Shown here: positions 1 through 6,507 of the stretch, piece after piece
How the letters are laid out: each line of letters opens with the position of its first letter
Numbering within the stretch: position 1 is the stretch's first letter
Virus record (IMG/VR): IMGVR_UViG_3300032731_000405
Location: 1 to 42,979 of that record
DNA length: 42,979 bases
Source: a virus
Reading direction: 5' to 3' (one strand)
Made by a program: the position numbers and the translations under genes
Notes under the pieces: model-generated
Told to the model about the DNA's origin: nothing
Database searches by the model: none
What the model saw: only the letters and a program-made list of their open reading frames with translations

Positions 1-142
1 CGGTATCTCCATTTGATGGCAAAGATACGGTGTTGTTAGCATGGGAGATAGATAAACTCTATGAATATATTCAACAACTACTCAAAGAACAGATAGCGAA
101 GTATCAACGACGAGAGGACGAACATTGTAGGCAGTTAGATGA
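1..142. repeat. Left copy of a 142-base near-identical end repeat
   Basis: Bases 1-142 match 42622-42763 with one visible difference (g at 98, t at 42719). After base 142 the two copies diverge completely. The repeat lies inside coding sequence, covering the central part of a small coiled-coil protein gene at both ends. A perfect terminal repeat would suggest circular or redundant DNA; the mismatch and the sharp divergence point instead to paralogous gene modules or to two population variants joined at the contig ends. Confidence 0.9.
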
Positions 143-215
143 ACTCTACGCCATGACCAAGAGCGAATGGATAGCCGAGTTTTACAAGACAAGGGGGAAA
201 GATGGAGGCCTATAA
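1..215 (+). CDS. Small coiled-coil protein, 5' end missing
   Basis: The reading frame is open from base 3 and stops at 215. The first visible start is a GTG at 30, but the related gene at 42579-42863 carries the same frame with an upstream ATG, so the true start lies outside the window. Visible features are a charged, probably alpha-helical stretch (WEIDKLYEYIQQLLKEQIAK) and a C-terminal tail (DELYAMTKSEWIAEFYK) that differs from the copy at the other end. It overlaps the next gene by 14 bases. Function is not recognised; it looks like one of the modular early phage proteins. Confidence 0.6.
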   Translation, partial: VSPFDGKDTVLLAWEIDKLYEYIQQLLKEQIAKYQRREDEHCRQLDELYAMTKSEWIAEFYKTRGKDGGL

Positions 216-570
216 AATCGGGGCGGTTCTAACGAGCCACAGTAGCCTGAGAGACGGATCACTTAAATTCACGTTTGTCACGGCCAGGGAGATCAAGTCC
301 CCGGAGTCCATAGAAAACGCCTCCAAATTTCTAAATCTACTAAATAGCGAAGGATGGCTCATATTTGCCCCAGGTGACGCGCAAGAGGTTGAGATACCGC
401 AGGGACCACCTTCGGAGTTTAAATCGCGTAAGACCCCCTCAGAGCGACTCAGGAACGTGCTATTTGTGAGGTGGCGTGAAAACGGTGAAAAAGGAAATTT
501 CGAGGACTTTAGAACGAGGGAAATGGAAAGGATCATCGACCATGAAAAGAGTTTCTTGCCCAAAACCTAG
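202..570 (+). CDS. Hypothetical early protein, 122 aa
   Basis: The ATG at 202 has a good ribosome site (aggggg, about 5 bases upstream) and overlaps the end of the preceding gene. The protein is soluble, with no membrane segment or Cys pairs; the N-terminal half looks like a mixed alpha/beta domain (MEAYKIGAVLTSHSS start) and the C-terminal half is basic and polar. I do not recognise the family. Its place directly before an HNH protein and a winged-helix protein in a closely overlapping set suggests an early nucleic-acid-related role, but that is inference only. Confidence 0.7.
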   Translation: MEAYKIGAVLTSHSSLRDGSLKFTFVTAREIKSPESIENASKFLNLLNSEGWLIFAPGDAQEVEIPQGPPSEFKSRKTPSERLRNVLFVRWRENGEKGNFEDFRTREMERIIDHEKSFLPKT

Positions 571-844
571 AAAAATAAAAGACAGAGGGTATCTGGATTG
601 GCTTAAAACCCAAAAATGTGTCATGTGTCGGTCCCTGGCTGACGACCCCCACCACCTTCCGAGGGTCAATACGAGCAGGAGGTCGAACGATCACGACACT
701 ATACCCGTCTGCCGGCGTTGCCACGATCACATCAAGGACCGGCCCAGTTGGGAGAAGGGGATTATGGACGAACTGAAGTGGTACGCCCAGTATTACCTGA
801 AGAAATACGTCGAAAAAGGCCACGAACTGAAGGGGATCACATGA
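542..844 (+). CDS. HNH/treble-clef nuclease-like protein, 100 aa
   Basis: The protein shows a CVMC pair, then PHHL, and later PVCRRCHDHI, the zinc and His-His-Asn-His layout of small HNH/treble-clef proteins found beside phage replication genes (DUF968/Nin-region type). The ATG at 542 is chosen because MKRVSCPKPRKIKD is a natural start with an AAAGGA-like site upstream; an in-frame ATG at 476 would overlap the previous gene by 95 bases. A DNA nicking or junction-processing role is likely from the family, but the exact substrate is unknown. Its stop overlaps the next start as ATGA. Confidence 0.72.
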   Translation: MKRVSCPKPRKIKDRGYLDWLKTQKCVMCRSLADDPHHLPRVNTSRRSNDHDTIPVCRRCHDHIKDRPSWEKGIMDELKWYAQYYLKKYVEKGHELKGIT

Positions 845-1167
845 AAAACCAATGGGAATATGATTTTGGTGGAGAGCCGGCCCACGCGAAGGGGTCCAAA
901 ACGTCCAGGGAGGCGGCGCAGTCTCTAACGTCCATTATTTCGGACCTGACGAAAACAGTCTATGAGTTCATTGTGTCGTCTGGCGGTGCGACCTGCGACG
1001 AGATCGAGGTGGGGTTGGAGATGAGACATCAGACAGCCTCGTCCCGGACCTGGGATCTGGAGAGAAAAGGATACATCGAGGAATCTGACGAAAAAAGACT
1101 TACCCGGTCTGGTCGGAGAGCTAGGGTTCTAGTGCCTGTTAGGAAGAAGCAGATGAAACTGATTTAA
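841..1167 (+). CDS. Winged-helix DNA-binding protein, 108 aa
   Basis: The ATG at 841 overlaps the previous stop by four bases; an in-frame start at 718 would lie deep inside the HNH gene and is rejected. Residues 34-90 or so (TKTVYEFIVSSGGATCDEIE, then LEMRHQTASSRTWDLERKGY) read as helix, helix-turn-helix and wing, typical of small phage winged-helix proteins with MarR-like folds. The tail is basic. It probably binds DNA as a regulator; the target is unknown. The last codons and stop (gatgaaactgatttaat) are duplicated at 1407-1423. Confidence 0.7.
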   Translation: MKNQWEYDFGGEPAHAKGSKTSREAAQSLTSIISDLTKTVYEFIVSSGGATCDEIEVGLEMRHQTASSRTWDLERKGYIEESDEKRLTRSGRRARVLVPVRKKQMKLI

Positions 1168-1183
1168 TGCGTTGGAGGTGTTT

Positions 1184-1384
1184 ATGAGAAAGATAAAGAA
1201 GGTGATACACTTTGGGACCATTGACGATGAAATATATGATTTTGTCGTGCTAAGTAACGATAATAGATTTTGGCATATCTGTTTTGAAGTAGATGGGGAA
1301 GGAGAATGTTCTTTGTCTGAACCTGGCTGGACGGCGTGGGAAGAAATGGAATGTCCACCACTTCCTCAAGGGGATGAACGATAA
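1184..1384 (+). CDS. Hypothetical small acidic protein, 66 aa
   Basis: The start is the ATG at 1184 because GGAGGTG lies 4 bases upstream; the TTG at 1172 would put the ribosome site inside the gene. The protein starts MRKIKKVIHFG and continues with a beta-rich, acidic, Trp-containing domain (FWHICFEVDGEGE). No family recognised. The ribosome-site context gcgttggagg recurs ahead of the gene at 1578, so the two share the same translation signal. Confidence 0.6.
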   Translation: MRKIKKVIHFGTIDDEIYDFVVLSNDNRFWHICFEVDGEGECSLSEPGWTAWEEMECPPLPQGDER

Positions 1385-1406
1385 TGGACATAGGGTGGAT
1401 AAAACT

Positions 1407-1423
1407 GATGAAACTGATTTAAT
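1407..1423. repeat. 17-base direct repeat of the 1152-1168 gene end
   Basis: The 17 bases gatgaaactgatttaat occur at 1152-1168 (end of the winged-helix gene) and again at 1407-1423. Here they end a 12-codon mini-ORF starting at 1384. The copy sits just upstream of a promoter-like TTGACA, so it marks a probable past duplication or recombination junction by which the promoter and leader that follow were acquired. Confidence 0.8.
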
Positions 1424-1426
1424 TTG

Positions 1427-1455
1427 TTGACACCACTTTGAGATGAGAGTAGAAG
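1427..1455 (+). promoter_or_regulatory. Putative sigma-70 promoter (TTGACA, weak -10)
   Basis: A perfect TTGACA at 1427-1432 is followed after 17 bases by TAGAAG at 1450-1455, which matches TATAAT at four of six positions. The predicted transcript would begin near 1461-1463, exactly where the structured leader starts. It would drive the small Cys gene at 1578 and the replication genes behind it. Confidence 0.5.
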
Positions 1456-1462
1456 GGGAGTA

Positions 1463-1560
1463 TGAGACAGAAAGAAATCCAAAATAGAAAATCCCATATA
1501 GGATTACACGGGTGGAATGCTTCATGCTTTCTGTCTCAGCCCGTGCCTGTATGGGATTTT
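1463..1560 (+). other. Structured RNA leader with long hairpin and pseudoknot
   Basis: Bases 1488-1502 pair with 1546-1560 (15 pairs, one G-U). After a 4-base bulge, 1507-1512 pairs with 1540-1545 (cacggg/cccgtg). The 27-base loop contains 1527-1538, a perfect 12-base complement of 1463-1474 (tgagacagaaag) upstream of the hairpin. So the upstream arm can pair with the hairpin loop as a pseudoknot, or compete with the hairpin. The element sits between a TTGACA promoter and the ribosome site at 1566-1570. It could be a leader switch, a small phage RNA or a protein-binding site; I do not recognise a known RNA family. Confidence 0.6.
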
Positions 1561-1577
1561 GTGCGTTGGAGGCGATA

Positions 1578-1781
1578 ATGGAAGATTTAAGAATTATCGA
1601 AACAAAGCAATGTTACTGCATCATTTGCGGCGAGTGGTTTCATCTGGGCGATCCTCAATTTCTCGAAATCTGCGATTCATATGGCATCGAAACCGGTGTC
1701 TGTTTTGTCTGTTGGAAAAAAATGGGCAAGAGTTTGTCTTGGTTCAAAAAAATAAATCGAAAAGAATATGAAGCAAACTAA
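1578..1781 (+). CDS. Small Cys-rich (zinc-finger-like) protein, 67 aa
   Basis: The ATG at 1578 follows GGAGG by 7 bases. Longer in-frame starts (1512) run into the structured leader and are rejected. Visible pairs are CIIC near residue 14 and CFVC near residue 42, which could bind one zinc ion as in a treble-clef or ribbon fold. Tail is basic. Function is unknown; it is the first gene behind the structured leader and overlaps the start of the initiator gene by 14 bases. Confidence 0.6.
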   Translation: MEDLRIIETKQCYCIICGEWFHLGDPQFLEICDSYGIETGVCFVCWKKMGKSLSWFKKINRKEYEAN

Positions 1782-2544
1782 AGCACAGCTTGAAGATGGC
1801 TATACGCGCATCGCCAAAGAGATAGTGGAGAAGTTGAGCCTTCTCTCACTAACCGGCGGTGAACTTCGTATCATGCTGACGGTTATGAGAAAGACCTACG
1901 GATGGAGAAAGAAGAAAGACCGCATCAGTCTTAGTCAATTTGAAAAAGCGACCGGACTACATCACACCAGCGTATGCAGAGTGGTCAAGAAGCTAGTAGC
2001 GCAGAGGCTACTACTAAAGACAGACGGCATTTATTCAATAAATACAAGGACTAATGAGTGGGGGGTAGTAGCACACACGCTACTAGCACAGAAGCCACTA
2101 GCACAGAAGCCACTAGCACAGAAGCCAGTAGCGCAGGAGTTGCCTGCTAGTAGCGCACACGCTACTGAAAGTAGTAGCGCACACGCTACACACAAAAGAA
2201 AGAAAGAAACTATACAAAAGAAAGTAGAGGCTTCGCCTCATACCAAAGAACTTATCACCCATTTTTCTTCCCTATACGAACAGACATATAAAAACACCTA
2301 CATCCCCGTATGGGGTAGAGATGGTAAAATAATCAAAGACCTTGTGGCGGGCATGGGTGGTAATAACGGTGATGGGGTGAATAACATCAAGGGCCGAATG
2401 AAAAACTACTTTGATCCTAGTTATAAATATAAAGGCAACTGCGACATACCTAGCTTTCAGAGGGCTTTTAACAGACTCGGTGCTGGCGACAGCAAAAAAG
2501 GATCAGATGATATCTTTTCTGACACAAACGGGGTGAACATATGA
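1768..2544 (+). CDS. Replication initiator, lambda O-like
   Basis: Residues 1-95 form a winged-helix domain typical of the phage replication protein O N-terminus (ELRIMLTVMRKTYGWRKKKD, then LSQFEKATGLHHTSVCRVVK). In this family the domain binds origin iterons and the C-terminal part recruits the helicase. The middle (about residues 100-140) is a repetitive LAQKP and SSAHAT linker encoded by DNA repeats that look like iterons, as in lambda, whose origin lies inside gene O. The C-terminal part (IPSFQRAFNRLG) resembles the helicase-recruiting end. The stop overlaps the helicase start (ATGA). The exact partner, phage or host helicase, is inferred from the adjacency. Confidence 0.85.
   Translation: MKQTKAQLEDGYTRIAKEIVEKLSLLSLTGGELRIMLTVMRKTYGWRKKKDRISLSQFEKATGLHHTSVCRVVKKLVAQRLLLKTDGIYSINTRTNEWGVVAHTLLAQKPLAQKPLAQKPVAQELPASSAHATESSSAHATHKRKKETIQKKVEASPHTKELITHFSSLYEQTYKNTYIPVWGRDGKIIKDLVAGMGGNNGDGVNNIKGRMKNYFDPSYKYKGNCDIPSFQRAFNRLGAGDSKKGSDDIFSDTNGVNI
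1996..2190. repeat. Iteron array and probable replication origin
   Basis: Four 16-base dyads of the form GTAGC-N6-GCTAC lie at 1996-2011, 2068-2083, 2150-2165 and 2174-2189. Between them are three perfect 15-base tandem repeats (actagcacagaagcc) at 2082-2126 with a degenerate fourth. All are inside the initiator gene, in the linker region, as the iterons of lambda are inside O. This strongly suggests the initiator binding sites and the origin. An A-rich tract (cacaaaagaaagaaagaaac, 2191-2210) follows immediately and could be the unwinding region. Confidence 0.75.
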
Positions 2545-3785
2545 GAGACTTAACTAAACGCTATCTAGGCTCAATCCTACTCAGACCAGACAATCTCATC
2601 AAGCACAAGGTTCAAACAGACGACGTCCATACAGACTACCGGGATCTCTATATGGCTATGATTGAGATTTTCGCCTCTAGTGACGGCCTCTCCGAACAGA
2701 CGCTATATCTTAAATGCAAAGACGAAAAATGGTGGCCCGGAACAGACCAGATCACCGCCTTGACGGAGGTGGCTGCCATACAGTCGCTATGTTCTACTTA
2801 CAGGAAAGAACTCTTGAAGGCGTCTAAACTTAATAAATTCAATATCTGGATGGAAAACATCAAGAACATCAGCCAGAGCCAGGACGATTACCTAGAGGTC
2901 GCCCAAAAAGAACTCATGGAGTTGACCAACGACGAGATAAGCCGCCCATACCAGGACCTAAAGACGGCCTCAAACGAATGGTTTAGCGAGCTAATAGACG
3001 ATACTGGGACCTCTAAAATCAAGATAGAGCCATTTATAGACGAAAATTGGCTTATCTACCGAGGGGGCCTTCACATAGTCGCCGGTCGTCCGGGCATGGG
3101 AAAGACGTCGCTTGCCCTATACATGATTCAGCAAGCACTCAAGAACGATCACGGGTGTCTGCTGTTCTCACTCGAAATGCCAAACGCTCAGATATTCAAA
3201 AAGTTATACGGAAACTGGGGAAATACCTACGATATTGATTACAGGATTGGGACCACGATTGACAAATACAAGGATCTCCCGCTTTATCTGTCTGACAGAA
3301 CGATAAACATTGACAGCATTAGGAGCGTTTCTAAATTTGTAAAACAGCGTCACGATATAAGCCTGATCGTGGTTGATTACTTGCAACAGATCGAGTCCAG
3401 GGGGAATTTGAGCCGGGAGGAACGAGTTTCCAATGTATCCAGGCAGCTCAAACTCTTATCAAAAGAAACCGATTGCGCGGTGATTGCCGTCGCCCAACTT
3501 AACCGACAAACCGAATCAAGGGATGGCAGACGGCCAACATTATCTGACTTGAGAGATTCAGGACAGATCGAGGCTGATGCTGATAGCGTGGTTTTGCTCT
3601 ACCGGCCAGAGTATTATGCTAAACTGGCGAAAAAAGAATGTCCCGAACACCAGAAAAATCTCGTCGAGGCCATTGTTGCGAAACAAAGAATGTCTGAAAG
3701 CGGGCTGATGTTTGCTCGGTGGGATAGGTCAATCAACGATTGGCGGGGATGGACTAAACGAGAAAACCAACAGGGGGCCATATGA
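2541..3785 (+). CDS. Replicative DNA helicase, DnaB-like
   Basis: The C-terminal RecA-like domain of DnaB helicases is clear: Walker A GRPGMGKT at residues 182-189, Walker B VVDYLQQI at 277-284, and AQLNRQTESR near 318 with the SDLRDSGQIEADAD segment after it. The N-terminal domain (1-100) is short and fits a DnaB-type N-terminus. At 414 residues it is slightly smaller than typical bacterial DnaB (about 450-470). It unwinds DNA 5'-3' at the fork using ATP. The start overlaps the initiator stop by four bases. No phage primase or polymerase is visible, so those are probably supplied by the host. Confidence 0.93.
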   Translation: MRDLTKRYLGSILLRPDNLIKHKVQTDDVHTDYRDLYMAMIEIFASSDGLSEQTLYLKCKDEKWWPGTDQITALTEVAAIQSLCSTYRKELLKASKLNKFNIWMENIKNISQSQDDYLEVAQKELMELTNDEISRPYQDLKTASNEWFSELIDDTGTSKIKIEPFIDENWLIYRGGLHIVAGRPGMGKTSLALYMIQQALKNDHGCLLFSLEMPNAQIFKKLYGNWGNTYDIDYRIGTTIDKYKDLPLYLSDRTINIDSIRSVSKFVKQRHDISLIVVDYLQQIESRGNLSREERVSNVSRQLKLLSKETDCAVIAVAQLNRQTESRDGRRPTLSDLRDSGQIEADADSVVLLYRPEYYAKLAKKECPEHQKNLVEAIVAKQRMSESGLMFARWDRSINDWRGWTKRENQQGAI

Positions 3786-3991
3786 ATCCATTTTGTCCAA
3801 AATGCGAAGCTACACTCCAAGACGAAGGCGCGGGGATATATTACTGCAATAAATGCAGTTGGGGCGGAACGCTCGAAGAATTAAAATCTACCCCGCACAA
3901 GCCGACAACCGAAGAAAAGCGTGAGTTTTTTTTAGACGTGGAAAAGGAAGATGATGAAGAAATTTCAATTCAGGGGACCGCTAAAGTATAG
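3782..3991 (+). CDS. Zinc-ribbon small protein, 69 aa
   Basis: Starts as ATGA overlap with the helicase stop. FCPKCEATL at the N-terminus and YYCNKCSWGG form a four-cysteine zinc ribbon; the rest is a charged, acidic tail (LDVEKEDDEE). Such ribbons bind nucleic acid or proteins; a specific role cannot be assigned. It overlaps the following nuclease gene by 41 bases. Confidence 0.7.
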   Translation: MNPFCPKCEATLQDEGAGIYYCNKCSWGGTLEELKSTPHKPTTEEKREFFLDVEKEDDEEISIQGTAKV

Positions 3992-4307
3992 AAACACTCC
4001 CACGTCAGTTGACGGGTGGAGGTTCGATTCAATCGTCGAGTCCGAGCGATACCGAGAGTTGGTGCTATTGAAATCGCAGGGGACGGTTATCCATATCGAG
4101 ATCCATCCCGTATTCAGATTGACCCCGGACATCACATACAAGGCCGACTTCCTGGTGATCTATAAATCCCACCTAATCGAGGTCGAGGACGTCAAAAGTG
4201 CCTTCACCGTGAAAAACAGAGATTTTATCATCAAGCGTAAACTGTTCGATTCAACCCATCCGTTCGCACCTCTCAGCGTGTTGATACGGAAGAAAGGAAG
4301 GAAGTGA
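3951..4307 (+). CDS. DUF1064-like phage nuclease, 118 aa
   Basis: KYRNTPTSVDGWRFDSIVES, then ERYRELVLLKSQG and later IEVEDVKS and FIIKRKLFD follow the conserved order of DUF1064 proteins, a PD-(D/E)XK-like phage family often found beside replication genes and thought to cut branched DNA. Candidate catalytic positions are Asp26, Glu30, Asp66, Glu79 and Lys82. The tandem ATGs at 3951 and 3954 follow AAAAGGAAG; either could be the start. Family assignment is by eye and the substrate is inferred. Confidence 0.75.
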   Translation: MMKKFQFRGPLKYRNTPTSVDGWRFDSIVESERYRELVLLKSQGTVIHIEIHPVFRLTPDITYKADFLVIYKSHLIEVEDVKSAFTVKNRDFIIKRKLFDSTHPFAPLSVLIRKKGRK

Positions 4308-4576
4308 TGAGAAAAGTAGGGGATATAATTATGGAAGTTATCACATGGATAGGGATTATGGCAGTAATATATGCTATGGTCTGTGCCGGCAATTTTATGA
4401 ACTGGGAGAGAAGCAAGAAAGTGACCGGGGCCATAAATCAGGCTCAATCGGCAATAAGTCAGGCCCAGGCGAATAACCAGATGGTCAGCGGGATGATCGG
4501 CGAACTCAAAGACTTGGATACGAAAGAGGTCAATCAAGTCCTCCGCAAGTATCTCGGACAGGGAGGTCCTAAATGA
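4307..4576 (+). CDS. Membrane protein with coiled-coil tail, 89 aa
   Basis: The ATG at 4307 overlaps the previous stop; GTG at 4304 is an alternative one codon upstream. Residues 9-29 or so (IMEVITWIGIMAVIYAMVCA) form one transmembrane segment, followed by a Gln/Ala-rich helix (INQAQSAISQAQANNQMVSG) likely to form a coiled coil in the cytoplasm or periplasm. AAGGAAGG precedes the start. The function is unknown; a membrane anchor for a phage complex is possible. Confidence 0.7.
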   Translation: MRKVGDIIMEVITWIGIMAVIYAMVCAGNFMNWERSKKVTGAINQAQSAISQAQANNQMVSGMIGELKDLDTKEVNQVLRKYLGQGGPK

Positions 4577-4968
4577 CAATGAACGTGGATATCATCCGAA
4601 GAAGTGGAAACCTCGAATACAGAACCGGGACCCACTCGAAGAAGTGTATGAAGTGCGGCCAGCTTAAAGACATATCGCTATTTTACAAAGCAAAAAAGAG
4701 TGTTGACGGCAGACAGTCGTATTGCAAGAGTTGCCAAAGTGAGGCGAATCGGACCAGCCAGAAGAAAAGGTCTAAAAACAAAAAATTGAGTGCAGCCATG
4801 AAAGCGTCATGGGTGAAAAGGCGGAAGAAAACAGGCAAAGAGACTCTGAGCGTCGGAATGACCAACATGGAATGGATCACGGAACTGAAAGGGCTGTTGA
4901 GCCGCAAGCCCGACACAATTATTCTCTCGACTTCTAACGGAAATATTGCTTTAACTTTGACGATCTAG
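4573..4968 (+). CDS. Zinc-finger protein, 131 aa
   Basis: Residues 20-60 carry CMKCGQLKDISLFYKAK and, after a basic turn, YCKSCQSEANR, a four-cysteine finger seen in phage HNH-associated and DNA-binding proteins (the KxCxxCxxxKxxxxFY type). The centre is very basic (KKRSKNKKL, VKRRKKTGKE). The end (DTIILSTSNGNIALTLTI) is a beta-like tail. No complete HNH motif is visible, so a nucleic-acid-binding role is more likely than a nuclease. It starts four bases inside the previous gene. Confidence 0.65.
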   Translation: MTMNVDIIRRSGNLEYRTGTHSKKCMKCGQLKDISLFYKAKKSVDGRQSYCKSCQSEANRTSQKKRSKNKKLSAAMKASWVKRRKKTGKETLSVGMTNMEWITELKGLLSRKPDTIILSTSNGNIALTLTI

Positions 4969-4976
4969 GAGGAGTG

Positions 4977-5141
4977 ATGCGAGGAAAGGTGGCGAGACAT
5001 CTGAGAAGGATCACGCGAAAATACGGTGAGAACGTATTGCATGACACCCCAGGGACGCAGATAAAATACGTTAAGGGCCAGAGGAAGGCGTATAAAGCGT
5101 TTAAAAAGATGTTATCCCGTGGGGTATTGAGGGGGAAATGA
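4977..5141 (+). CDS. Small basic protein, 54 aa
   Basis: The ATG at 4977 has a strong AGGAGG ribosome site (4968-4973) and the frame stops in TGA at 5139-5141, overlapping the next ATG. The product MRGKVARHLRRITRKYGENV and onward is highly basic, with no membrane segment, and is helix-rich. It could bind nucleic acid, but nothing more can be said. Confidence 0.65.
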   Translation: MRGKVARHLRRITRKYGENVLHDTPGTQIKYVKGQRKAYKAFKKMLSRGVLRGK

Positions 5142-5353
5142 TGAGCGAGTGCAGGATGATTCGTGGGTTCGCTAGAGATTGGATTTGGTATTGCCCACCG
5201 AAAATCACTTACGAGCAGATGATACCGCCCAAGACGTTTGATGAGGTATTGAACATAGAGCCGCCATGTGTGAACAAAGATGTTTTTACAAGATGTCAGA
5301 AGATAGCCAGCGAGTGCGTATGTACCGACTACCGACCAAAATTATGGAGATAA
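5138..5353 (+). CDS. Hypothetical small Cys-containing protein, 71 aa
   Basis: Two tandem ATGs (5138, 5141) lie behind GAGGGGGA. The product has scattered Cys residues (SEC, WYC, PPC, TRC, ECVC) without a clear CxxC pair set, and aromatic and Pro-rich stretches. I do not recognise it. It ends 22 bases before the outer-membrane protein gene. Confidence 0.55.
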   Translation: MMSECRMIRGFARDWIWYCPPKITYEQMIPPKTFDEVLNIEPPCVNKDVFTRCQKIASECVCTDYRPKLWR

Positions 5354-5375
5354 CTGCCCTGAAAGGAGGATGTAG

Positions 5376-5924
5376 ATGAGGAAAATTTTGTTACTTGTGG
5401 TGATGCTCTCAATGGTGAGTGCAGTAGCCCATGCGGATTTAAAATTCCGCGCACAAGGAAGCCCTGCTTTCAGTATATTGACAAAATATACCGAAGTGCC
5501 AGGAGTAAACGTCCGGGATTTTAACGTAGGCGCGAACTTTGAGGCCTCGGTGGAATTCTGGAAAGGTATCGGGTTTGGTATGGATTTCTTATATATGCCA
5601 GGTTCGTTTAGTATTGCCGGTTTTCCGGATGGTGATCTGAATATGTACGGATTGACCTTCGGCCCGCGTTACTACCTTCCAATCGCTCAAAACTTTGAGG
5701 CCTATGCTCTCGCCAATTTCGGTTGGTATAGATCAAATGGATCTTTGCTCGGCGTATCAATGCAAAAAGACGATTGGGGAATGAATTTCGGTGTTGGACT
5801 CAACTATATTTACAAAAATATGACGGTTGGAGTGAAATTTGCGGCTAATTACCTCGCCAACATTGGCGGTGGTGATGATGCTATGATTTACTCGTTAGGC
5901 CCGACGATAGGCGTTCGGTTCTAG
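5376..5924 (+). CDS. Outer-membrane beta-barrel protein with signal peptide
   Basis: The N-terminus MRKILLLVVMLSMVSAVAHA is a Sec signal peptide with an AHA-D cleavage site. The mature part alternates hydrophobic and polar residues with many Gly and aromatics (NVGANFEASVEFWKGIGFGM, YGLTFGPRYYLP) and ends in Phe (PTIGVRF), the Omp C-terminal signature. About 162 mature residues fit an eight-strand barrel of the OmpW/OmpA/Ail-Lom size. A strong AAAGGAGG site precedes the ATG. The protein would insert in the host outer membrane. By analogy with phage Lom-like proteins it may alter the cell surface or block superinfection, which is inference. Confidence 0.82.
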   Translation: MRKILLLVVMLSMVSAVAHADLKFRAQGSPAFSILTKYTEVPGVNVRDFNVGANFEASVEFWKGIGFGMDFLYMPGSFSIAGFPDGDLNMYGLTFGPRYYLPIAQNFEAYALANFGWYRSNGSLLGVSMQKDDWGMNFGVGLNYIYKNMTVGVKFAANYLANIGGGDDAMIYSLGPTIGVRF

Positions 5925-5935
5925 CTTGACGGTGC

Positions 5936-5962
5936 GGTGGCCCTTCTCAGGGCGGGGCCACC
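5936..5962 (+). terminator. GC-rich hairpin after the outer-membrane gene
   Basis: GGTGGCCC at 5936-5943 pairs perfectly with GGGCCACC at 5955-5962 around an 11-base loop. It starts 12 bases after the stop of the outer-membrane protein. No T-run follows, so it may act as a weak or factor-dependent terminator or an mRNA 3'-end stabiliser rather than a strong intrinsic terminator. Confidence 0.5.
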
Positions 5963-5988
5963 TTACCACTCAGGGGATCGGGGGATCA

Positions 5989-6207
5989 ATGAAAGACCCG
6001 GAATTATTGAACGGGTGGAAACAGATCGCGGCACTTTTTGACGTTAATCGTCAAACAATTTTGGGCTGGCATAAATTGAGGCCAATGCCAATCGTTAGGG
6101 TTAGAGGTAGAGTTTACGCATTTAAACCGGCAGTTAAAAAATGGTTTGCCTTATTTAAACTAGACGAACAAAGGGGGGAAGATGGGTTATCCAGTAAGCA
6201 CTCTTGA
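5989..6207 (+). CDS. Helix-turn-helix DNA-binding protein, 72 aa
   Basis: The ATG at 5989 follows CGGGGG; the in-frame upstream start at 5926 would run through the hairpin and is rejected. LLNGWKQIAALFDVNRQTIL followed by GWHKLRPMPIVRVRGRVYAF matches the excisionase/MerR-like HTH plus wing seen in small phage DNA-binding proteins. Likely a transcription or recombination accessory factor. No integrase is present, so an excisionase role is unlikely. Confidence 0.7.
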   Translation: MKDPELLNGWKQIAALFDVNRQTILGWHKLRPMPIVRVRGRVYAFKPAVKKWFALFKLDEQRGEDGLSSKHS

Positions 6208-6415
6208 GGAGCGAACGGTTGAGTTGAGACGGTACAACGTGAAAGATAATTTTTGGCTGTTCAACTTGAAATGTGAACAGGCAATCGAGATCAATCTTGC
6301 GTTTAGCCTGGCCGAGCTGAAAGACATTCTTAAAATGGCCGAGAAAATGAAGGCCTCCACGCTGAAAGATGTCAAGGGCGCGTCCAGGGCCAGGGCAAAG
6401 GGAAAGATCAACTAA
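6182..6415 (+). CDS. Hypothetical protein, 77 aa
   Basis: ATG at 6182 with AAAGGGGGGAAG directly upstream, overlapping the HTH gene by 26 bases. The N-terminal half is beta-like (VELRRYNVKDNFWLFNLKCE), then a helix (AELKDILKMAEKMKAS) and a basic, Ala/Arg-rich tail. Family not recognised. Confidence 0.6.
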   Translation: MGYPVSTLEERTVELRRYNVKDNFWLFNLKCEQAIEINLAFSLAELKDILKMAEKMKASTLKDVKGASRARAKGKIN

Positions 6416-6425
6416 ATAAGATTGC

Positions 6426-6465
6426 TTCATTTTGTGCTTGCAATCCTCTGTGAAAAGAGTATTCT
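6426..6465 (+). promoter_or_regulatory. Putative promoter P1 with shared 14-base element
   Basis: TTCATTTTGTGCTT at 6426-6439 is identical to 7679-7692 and nearly identical to 39385-39398. It overlaps a -35 of TTGCAA (6438-6443), and 16 bases later TATTCT (6460-6465) is a fair -10. The transcript would start near 6472 and carry the leader hairpin ahead of the gene at 6508. Confidence 0.55.
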
Positions 6466-6474
6466 TTACGGAGA

Positions 6475-6490
6475 TCGGCAATTAAGCCGA
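6475..6490 (+). promoter_or_regulatory. Leader hairpin CGGC-AATTAA-GCCG
   Basis: tCGGCaattaaGCCGa (6475-6490) forms a five-pair stem with a 6-base loop. The same element, with one loop change, occurs at 7729-7742, in both cases between a promoter and a ribosome site. This is a repeated regulatory leader, possibly for mRNA stability or translation control. Confidence 0.6.
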
Positions 6491-6507
6491 GAGGAAAGGC
6501 GGCCAAA

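Noticed and set aside
5926-5988. Longer start of the HTH gene at 5926
   Set aside because: It would translate the hairpin at 5936-5962, and a better ribosome site is at 5979-5984.
5989-6207. Excisionase of a temperate phage
   Set aside because: No integrase or attachment site is visible, so only a general DNA-binding role is kept.
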